Notes under the pieces: generated by a model
What the model was told of the DNA's origin: nothing
Databases searched by the model: none
The model's input: only the letters and a program-made list of their open reading frames with translations
Shown here: piece after piece, positions 57,365 to 64,000 of the stretch
Position numbering within the stretch: position 1 is the stretch's first letter
How the letters are laid out: the number at the start of each line of letters is the position of its first letter
Source of the DNA: Thunnus maccoyii
Taxonomy: Eukaryota > Chordata > Actinopteri > Scombriformes > Scombridae
Length of the DNA stretch: 64,000 nt
NCBI RefSeq assembly: GCF_910596095.1
Contig: NC_056536.1
Span: 16,720,791 to 16,784,790 of the forward strand
Reading direction: 5' to 3'
Program-made: the position numbers and the translations under genes

Positions 57365-57721
57365 TTAAAGCAATACTCCACTGAAAATCTTGCTTTTAAG
57401 TATCAATTACTTGTCATCTGTGGACATGAAAGGTGACATTGAAAAGATTATAGCTTGCTCCTCTGTGGGGGCCGGCAGCTTATGTAGTCAACTTGGATTC
57501 TCAGCAGTTACACCGGCTTCCAATGGTGGCCAAGAGTCATGGCAGAAAAAAGTGTCAAAATGTCCATAGAGACTTCTTAAACAACTTCAACAGCATAATC
57601 CATTTTCCATGGTCTATACATGCTAGTAGTAATAGCAAACTATAAACTTTTTAACCTTTTCAAGCCTAGAAGTGGTGAGTTTAACCTCAAAGGATAGATT
57701 TTTGATGGCCTATTCCTTTAA
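57365..57721. mobile_element. 357-bp MITE with inverted ends and TTAA boundaries
   Basis: The left end TTAAAGCAATACTCCACTG mirrors the complement of the right end (TTAAAGGAATAGGCCATC), and AAAATCT recurs inside each arm. TTAA occupies both outer edges (57365-57368 and 57718-57721), compatible with a TTAA target-site duplication as in piggyBac-type elements. No coding capacity was seen. The superfamily is uncertain. Confidence 0.6.
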
Positions 57722-57729
57722 GGATCCGG

Positions 57730-57880
57730 ATTTATATTAGAATTAAGGTTACATAAAATAGGGTTAGCTTATGTAACTGTGAGGGTTAGTGTTAGTGCTA
57801 AGGGTTGAAGTTAGGGACTGTAAGCCAGTGCCCTGACAAGGGTAACCACACAGGGGTGTGTGTGTTTGTGCATATTTGTG
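57730..57880 (-). repeat. Possible diverged minus-strand relative of the GT-headed repeat
   Basis: GGGTTAG-type words (57760-57815) followed by CACACAGGGGTGTGTGTG suggest a relative of the repeats at 32163 and 34978 in opposite orientation. The match is weak. Confidence 0.25.
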
Positions 57881-58087
57881 TGTTTATTTTGTGCTCTCAT
57901 TGTGACCCTCTCTCTGTGTGTACACTGTGACAGTGCTGCATGCCCTGTCTCCACAGTCGGCCAGCATTGAGCGGCGCTGCGCTGTTCTCACTGTGTTCCC
58001 ATCATCCTGGGCTGTCCCCTCCCATTAGCCCTGACAGCTATTTGTCTGTCATTACTGACCTCAAAACAGCACAAACACTCTCCGTCA

Positions 58088-58166
58088 CCACACACACACA
58101 CACACACGCATACGCACACGCACACGTACACGCACACACACACGCACACACACATTCACATACACG
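58088..58166. repeat. Imperfect (CA)n microsatellite
   Basis: CA repeats with CG, TA and GT interruptions. Confidence 0.88.
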
Positions 58167-58229
58167 CTACACTGGCTGAACCTTGCACTGCAAAATCATT
58201 TTGTGCTGGAGCTATAGTTCAAACATAAT

Positions 58230-58630
58230 TATATGCTATGCTTTCATCACTCTAGGTGCCATAGAGATAAATATCACTTTGGAATGCACTGAGACTGAGG
58301 CCAATTCAGACATATTTTCATTAAGTCTATTAATCCTGTCCTGAATGGGTTGGTGCAAGTTGCAACATGAAGCCCAGCGTACGGCTACTCTCCTGGAGCA
58401 TCATCATTATTAGTGCTGTCATTGATTTAAGGTGGAACCAGAGACAAAGAGGATATCAGTCAAATGGGGGGAATAGAGCTGTATCATTTTACCGGCCCAC
58501 CTTTATTGCCCTTGGATGAAGAGTTATTACAGATCCCATGTAAAAAGAAAGGGTTTGTCTTTGCAAACCTGATCTCAGCGCTGCAACATATCTACAGTTT
58601 GAATCAGGAAAGTCGCAACCTACTCTAAAG
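58230..58630. promoter_or_regulatory. Candidate conserved regulatory segment
   Basis: About 400 bp of unique, frame-free sequence with ATTTTCATTAAGTCTATTAA near 58315, GCATCATCATTATTAGTGC near 58397, CTGTCATTGATTTAAGG near 58415 and TTATTGCCCTTGGATG near 58503. It has homeodomain-like and other motif-like words. Conservation is untested. Confidence 0.27.
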
Positions 58631-59104
58631 AGATCAGCCCACTAGATCTGTGTGCATGCATGTGCATGTCAGTGTGTGATCGTGTCTCTGTGTTTGTACG
58701 TACACAATCCCTCAACCCACGAGTAACAAAAGCTAACAGCCTCCAAAAGTTCAGTCGCTGCCGGACCAGGAGCCAGCAGGAGATTTATCTGAAGGATTAA
58801 GGGGTGTGCATCTGCTTCTGTGTCTCACGTGCATTTGCCCTAGTGTGTGCTTGGAGACTGTATTGTGGAGTTCTGGGCTGACAGGTGAGGTAGGCAGGGG
58901 TATCAGAGGCAGGCTGTCTTCATCCTCATTTCATCCCATTATTTTTACATCATACCTCCTCCCTTTGCTCCCATCTTTCTTTTCACTGTCTCTCTTGGAA
59001 TCCCCAGTCAGCTCCTCTGTGTCTACCAAAGAGGCAGACTGGCAATTAAATCCTCCCAGCCTTGATTCAGCTACTTAGCAGAGATCAAGGTAGGATCTTT
59101 GAGT

Positions 59105-59119
59105 GGGGGGGGGGGGGGG
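59105..59119 (+). repeat. G15 homopolymer
   Basis: Fifteen consecutive G, followed by TGGGG. A likely length-error site and possible G-quadruplex contributor. Confidence 0.93.
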
Positions 59120-59124
59120 TGGGG

Positions 59125-62100
59125 CCTGCCACTGCCACTGTCATATTATCTCACTAGGGTGTCATTACCATCCACTATCATTACACACAATACTCCCCTT
59201 TCGAAGAGACTGAAGGTTTACCCTGCCTTAAATAAAGTAATTCTCTGCGTAGTGTGTGTATGAGTTTGTTTTTTAGGAGCTGATATGTGTTTTGTGTTAT
59301 TTGCTATTTGCTGGTGTGTGTATGTTTGTTATGGACAGTGCTTAAAGTGGAAAAAAGTTATATATATTACAATATATATTACAATATTACATTCTGAATT
59401 TCGACAGTGAATAAAAGATACTAGGAGATATTGCTGATGTTCACAACATAAATTTATTTCATCAAGGGGACAATCATTTCAATTATTAGAGTAAAAACTA
59501 ATTGACTACACACTAGCTTCAGTGTATGAAGTCATCAGGCTGGGATGCCCTCAGTTCCTTGTATTCCCGCAAAATCCCTGGATACTTTCTCTTCTCTCTA
59601 CTTTTAGTGTGTCACACAAACGAAGCACCTCTGAATCACCATGCTCTACTGTATGTCCAGTTGTCCTTCAGGCTATCAACACTAGCTTTGGTGTGTGGTG
59701 CAATGAAGTCATCAGGCCTGCAATGAATGAATTCAGTGAGGATATCACATTAAATGGTAAATTAATTCAGCATCACCTGTCATGTATTGCCCTTTGGAAT
59801 AATGAAACACATCAGCAAAGTTGACAAATACTCATTGCCAAATACAGAAGAGGTAAACAAAAAAGTAGCCTAAACAGAAATATTAAATCTTACTCTGAAA
59901 AAATATTCTGTATGCACTGAATATTATTAGACAATAGTGATGATATCCATCAGAAGTAAAATGTTGGGTAGGATTCGACTTCTGAAGCTCTGTTGTGCCA
60001 TTGTCTGACTCTGTTCGTGTTCTCTTTGTGTCCCTTTGGAGCCAGGCCAACATTAGTGTAAGGTTAATGTAACATTACTTAGACTAGCCACCAACAGAGA
60101 AAAGCAGGCAGGCGAGAGCGGGAACTCGTCAACGTCATATAGTGACCCCTGGGTAATGCAGTTTATTTAGGGCCATTATGAATCATCCAATGAACCTGAT
60201 ATAGAGAGGACAGAAAAGAATACCAGCAGCTTGTGATAAGTGCTGGTGTGCAAGAAAAAGTCACGCTAGCTACACCAAAGAGTAAAATTTAGAAGTGAGT
60301 ACTGGCCCACTTTGAGCACTGGTTGTGGAAGGATGAAAGGGGGATGATGAACTCATTTGTCCTTTCACCTAAAAATGTAAACTATGCGTGTGAGACTTTA
60401 GAAGCTCTGATCCCTCATTGGAAGCTGTTTTAACTTTTCTTGACCTTCATTTGCTGCAGCATTTTTCATTCCAGTCACAGAGCAAAATACCACACGTGCT
60501 GCAGTCTGTACTTTACTTGTATCTTACAGTACAATGAAATTAGTAAAATTGCTGTTCTCCAAATTGGTAGGTTGGGTAAAATGTGAAAGACCTACAATTA
60601 GAGGGGAGGGTTTAACACTCTCCCTGATGCAGAAAAATGTACAGACACAAACATATTGTCTGTGCAGTTTGGCCACACTGACACTAACAAAAAACCAACA
60701 GAAACAAAGCCAGTATTCATCTGCAAGCTATTTAGTTAACCCATCATATTTCACTACTGGCACTGCACTGTAATAGGTTATTTGCAGTTTTGTGTGTGTG
60801 TGTGTTCATAAACATCTCTGCAGTGCATATATTTGGATTAAGGACTGAGACATGTTCTGACTAATACTTAGCACTGAGGTCTTGAGCAGCCACCACTGTA
60901 TCATTTCACAGTAACTAAGCCCTCATAACCTATTTACACTACCTGATGTGCGCACAAGTGTGGATATTGTCAGAAAGACACACGCACACACATACCTTAC
61001 ATGCAACGTGAATGCAATCACAGAAGCCAACTAGCATTTGTGGCAATGAATCAAGTTTCAGCTTTCCCAGCTTTGCCTGCATAATCCTCCCATTAAAGCG
61101 TAGCATAACACCACCAGTTCCAGGCAGCAAATCAAACAGATCATTATCTCTATCCACCTACCTTGTGTGCATGTATTAACCCTCACAGGAAGCTAAAAAT
61201 TAGCATACCATGATTAGAAAAGATGGTGGAGATAAAGTTTGGTAGGAGCATGCGGTTTTTATATTTAGTAATGATTTTCAGGCGCTAAAATAAGCATTTG
61301 GATTGGCTGCTTTGAAGTTTACAGAGGGGCTCAGCAGCACACTCTTGTGGTCACTTACAGTCAAACCAGCTCAGGTTTTTGGTGGTTTTGCATGCTTGGC
61401 ATCAAGGTGAGAAGCCTCACTGTGTTGCACTCTGTTTCTGATGAAGCGTATCACTACCTGTGAGTCACCTGCTGCAAGTCCATACTTCAATCCTAGTAGA
61501 GACTGAGGCTATCTGGAGGCAGGCTGCTGCTGCCACAGCTGTCTGTGAATGGAGCGTCCAGGAAGGTAAGCAGCTCAGGATACAGCCGCCAGACAAACAC
61601 TCAGGGCTAATGGCCTGTGCAGCGCTCTGTTCTGCAGGATCTTCAGGTGACAGCTGAGGCATCAGGCTGATCCTGTGCCTAAAATGAATCTGAGATAGTG
61701 TGAGAATGAGGATATGTGGAGGCTAACTTAAAACAGATTCATCTGCTTTATGACGGACACAGGTATGAATCCAGAGAGACATGTGAGTCAGAGGAATGCA
61801 GCCTTTTGATAGGCCTGACTGAATAAACCTCTATATGTGTAAACTTGGGTCCACTGAAGTGTAATGTCGATTTTGTCTTTTGGAACACTGTGTGTTTGTG
61901 TGTGCATGCACATACCTGTCTCTTTGATGTGTGTGTTCATGAATTTGTCTGTATCTGCTTACCTTAGTGTGTCTGTGTGCTATTTTCTTTGTGCATTTGA
62001 GCAGGGCTTTTAGTCAGGCTTGTGATCCCGTCGATTGTGCTTGTGGTCAGGTGAAAGGGAGGCACAGTGTCCTGTTGGGAATGAGACTGGAAGGGAATAC

Positions 62101-62700
62101 TGAATGGAACATGGCCAAATTTTCATTCTTTCTCTCTCCCTCTTGTGTCCTGTGTCTGCACTCTGTCATGCTGCTTCCACTGCTGAAATAAATTGGCTAT
62201 TCCTGTAGGCCTGTGCACAGCTGTGTACAGCACAGAATACACACTGAGCTGATCATGAGGGAGGCAAGGAACAAATGAGAGTAAGAGATGGTAAGAGAAA
62301 TGGAGACAGACAGACAGCTGGCCAGCCATCCGTCACATATTATAACCCATATGAAACAGAAGACCGGCAGGGACATAACAGCAAAATCCAACAGCATTGC
62401 CTGACTACAAATACTTTAATCATAATAAGCCAGTCATTTTAGGTCATGGAGATTCTCCTATTCAGTAGTTATGAAATAGTCTGGCAACCCCGGTTTGTAT
62501 CTCTGCCATGAATTAGACATTGTGCAGACAGCCACCATCGTCTGAACTGTCAGACTGGGTCTGAGGAGCTGCTAATGGTGTTTCTACAGTGTTTATGTGG
62601 TGTATTCTGATGTGTGTGCATGTGAGAGAGAGAGAAAGTGAAAAAAGTGATTTGACGAGGGAGACTATGTTGGGGGTTATGTTGAGGAAGCTCCCAGTGC
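59125..62700. other. Non-coding stretch, possible intron
   Basis: No exon is supported. Donor-like sites occur, for example AGGAAG|gtaagc at 61566, but without an acceptor and recognisable protein on the same side. Confidence 0.35.
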
Positions 62701-62749
62701 AGCCCCTGGTCTCTTTAAATCATCTCACTGACTCAGAGCTCTCTCAATA

Positions 62750-63440
62750 ATGTATACATAAGCCGAGGGCAGGTTTTCTCAGGATTTAGAGCCGGCAGTT
62801 AGTTTGAAATCTCAATGTGCTGCACACATCAGGTCGATAAAGTAAATTATGAACGCTGCACACTTAATCACTAAAGCTGCTGCTTGGCACAAAACTTCGA
62901 GATGCCAAAAAATATTTCTTAGTTGTCATTTCATCATATTAATCCCAGTCAGGGGCTTTATTATCAAATGTATTGAATCTTATCAGCATTTGTGTTGGTG
63001 ATATTACAACATCAAACGTATCGGCAGCACTGGCTATAAATTGAGTGCAGTCCTGATGTCTCCCTCCCCTCTGGGCCATGTGGAGGACAGGTGCCCGCTT
63101 CATGGACCAGCAGAAAGGCAAGTTGGCAGTCTGACTGTTACCACCTCCTTCTCCCTGCCTCTGCTGCCAACAACTCTGGCACATCTGTGCCTGTCCAGCG
63201 TGCCTTGTGCCAGCTACCCTGCTCCCATTGTTCTCTCCTGAATGCACCCAACGCCCATGGGAAAGAAGGCTGAACACAGTGTGGCACAACCTACACAGCC
63301 TGTTAGATAATCTCAAGACATGAAAAGATTCTCTTAGCCTAGATTCTAGAAACAGCTTTTTGTCTTGCAGCATAGGCAAGGAAAACACCCGAAGGTGATT
63401 TCCATAAGATTCTTCCTCTATCAGATTTTGTTTCCAACGG
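62750..63440. promoter_or_regulatory. Candidate regulatory block near the window end
   Basis: Unique sequence with few repeats. GATAAAGTAAATTATGAACG is near 62836, CTTAATCACTAAAGC near 62862, and GGGGCTTTATTATCAAATG near 62953. The minus-strand frame 62939-63388 is 149 codons, but its translation has no family resemblance and no splice sites that place it in a gene. Enhancer function is a guess. Confidence 0.2.
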
Positions 63441-64000
63441 CAGAGTTAGACATTCACTGGAGTGATCACAATCTCGCATGAGCATAATGCTGTTATATAA
63501 TATTGATGAGATATGTTATAATATACAAAACAGTATATTTATTTTCATGTGAAAATAATCAAATCTCAAACTTTTAACATCATAATTTTACTTCATTTGA
63601 TTGATTATGAGGTTCTCAATGAATCTGGAATAGTTTCTGATTTGTTGAATTCACTATCATTAGGATGCTGCATCCTATCATGACTATTGCTTGAGATGGG
63701 AAAAAGAGACACAGGAAACACAGAACATATGAAAATCTTACACCGTCATATTGCTGTGATCCTCCATCTGTTATTTGCAGTTTCCTTGTGTGTTATTTGG
63801 CTCCAGTCGTCAAAACCCCCCACACACGCACACACATGAAGTTAGGGACTTAAAATGTGTCCCGTGGAGAAATAGGATTGGGGAGCACTGATTCGTGTGT
63901 GTGTATGCATGTATGCACTTTGTGAGTGGGGGCATGGATGTGGCCAATAGCAGATTTATCAGGGCCGTGCAGGCTGGCGAATTATTCCAAACAGGAGAAT
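63441..64000. other. Window end, non-coding
   Basis: AT-rich sequence with short CA/TG stretches. Nothing further is recognisable before the window is cut. Confidence 0.35.

Noticed and set aside
61460..61657. Possible exon with donor AGGAAG|gtaagc at 61566
   Set aside because: No convincing acceptor upstream and the translation matches no family I know; it is not the zinc-finger sequence expected for a znf385a exon.
62939..63388. 149-codon minus-strand frame
   Set aside because: No recognisable domain, no signal peptide or splice structure, and composition like the flanks.

Overview
This window looks like nuclear DNA from a ray-finned fish, probably a percomorph-type teleost. Coding sequence is sparse and split into short exons. 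(CA)n, (TG)n and (CTAT)n microsatellites are dense. There is a decayed L2-type LINE and several MITEs of kinds common in teleosts, and the protein-coding exons are vertebrate. I see no bacterial, phage or CRISPR features. Most long open frames are spurious; the best genes had to be assembled from exons by splice sites, phase and family exon lengths.

Layout. (1) Positions 540-7700, minus strand: a complete myl6 (essential myosin light chain) gene. It has two promoters, two alternative first exons and a pair of 28-nt alternative second exons. It can encode a 151-residue MYL6-type protein and a 209-residue MYL6B-type protein with a proline/lysine-rich N-terminal extension. (2) Positions 7700-15650: non-coding, with a perfect 21-bp palindrome, a (CTAT)n tract, a long (CA)n tract and stretches that read like developmental enhancers. 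(3) Positions about 15660-18660, plus strand: neurod4, with a non-coding first exon, one intron and a single coding exon (356 aa). (4) Positions 24740-26700, minus strand: a complete four-exon birc5 (survivin) gene, 147 aa, with exon lengths and phases typical of the family. (5) Positions 28380-30290: a broken L2-type LINE. (6) Positions 30300-64000: no confident coding exon. Two candidate first exons on the plus strand, near 31.7 kb and 38.95 kb, both end in phase 1. The second starts Met-Ile-Leu-Gly, like ZNF385A, which shares human 12q13 with NEUROD4 and MYL6. If this is right, the last 25 kb is the first intron of that gene. That stretch holds MITEs (one with a perfect 8-bp target-site duplication), microsatellites, G-runs and several enhancer-like segments.

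The genes are separate transcription units, not an operon: a contractile or cytoskeletal light chain, a proneural transcription factor, a mitotic/anti-apoptotic BIR protein and possibly a zinc-finger gene. The most notable observations are the single myl6 locus that also encodes a MYL6B-like isoform, the replacement of two histone-reading residues in the survivin protein, and the paired alternative first exons of the putative znf385a-like gene. No wholly new kind of system was found.
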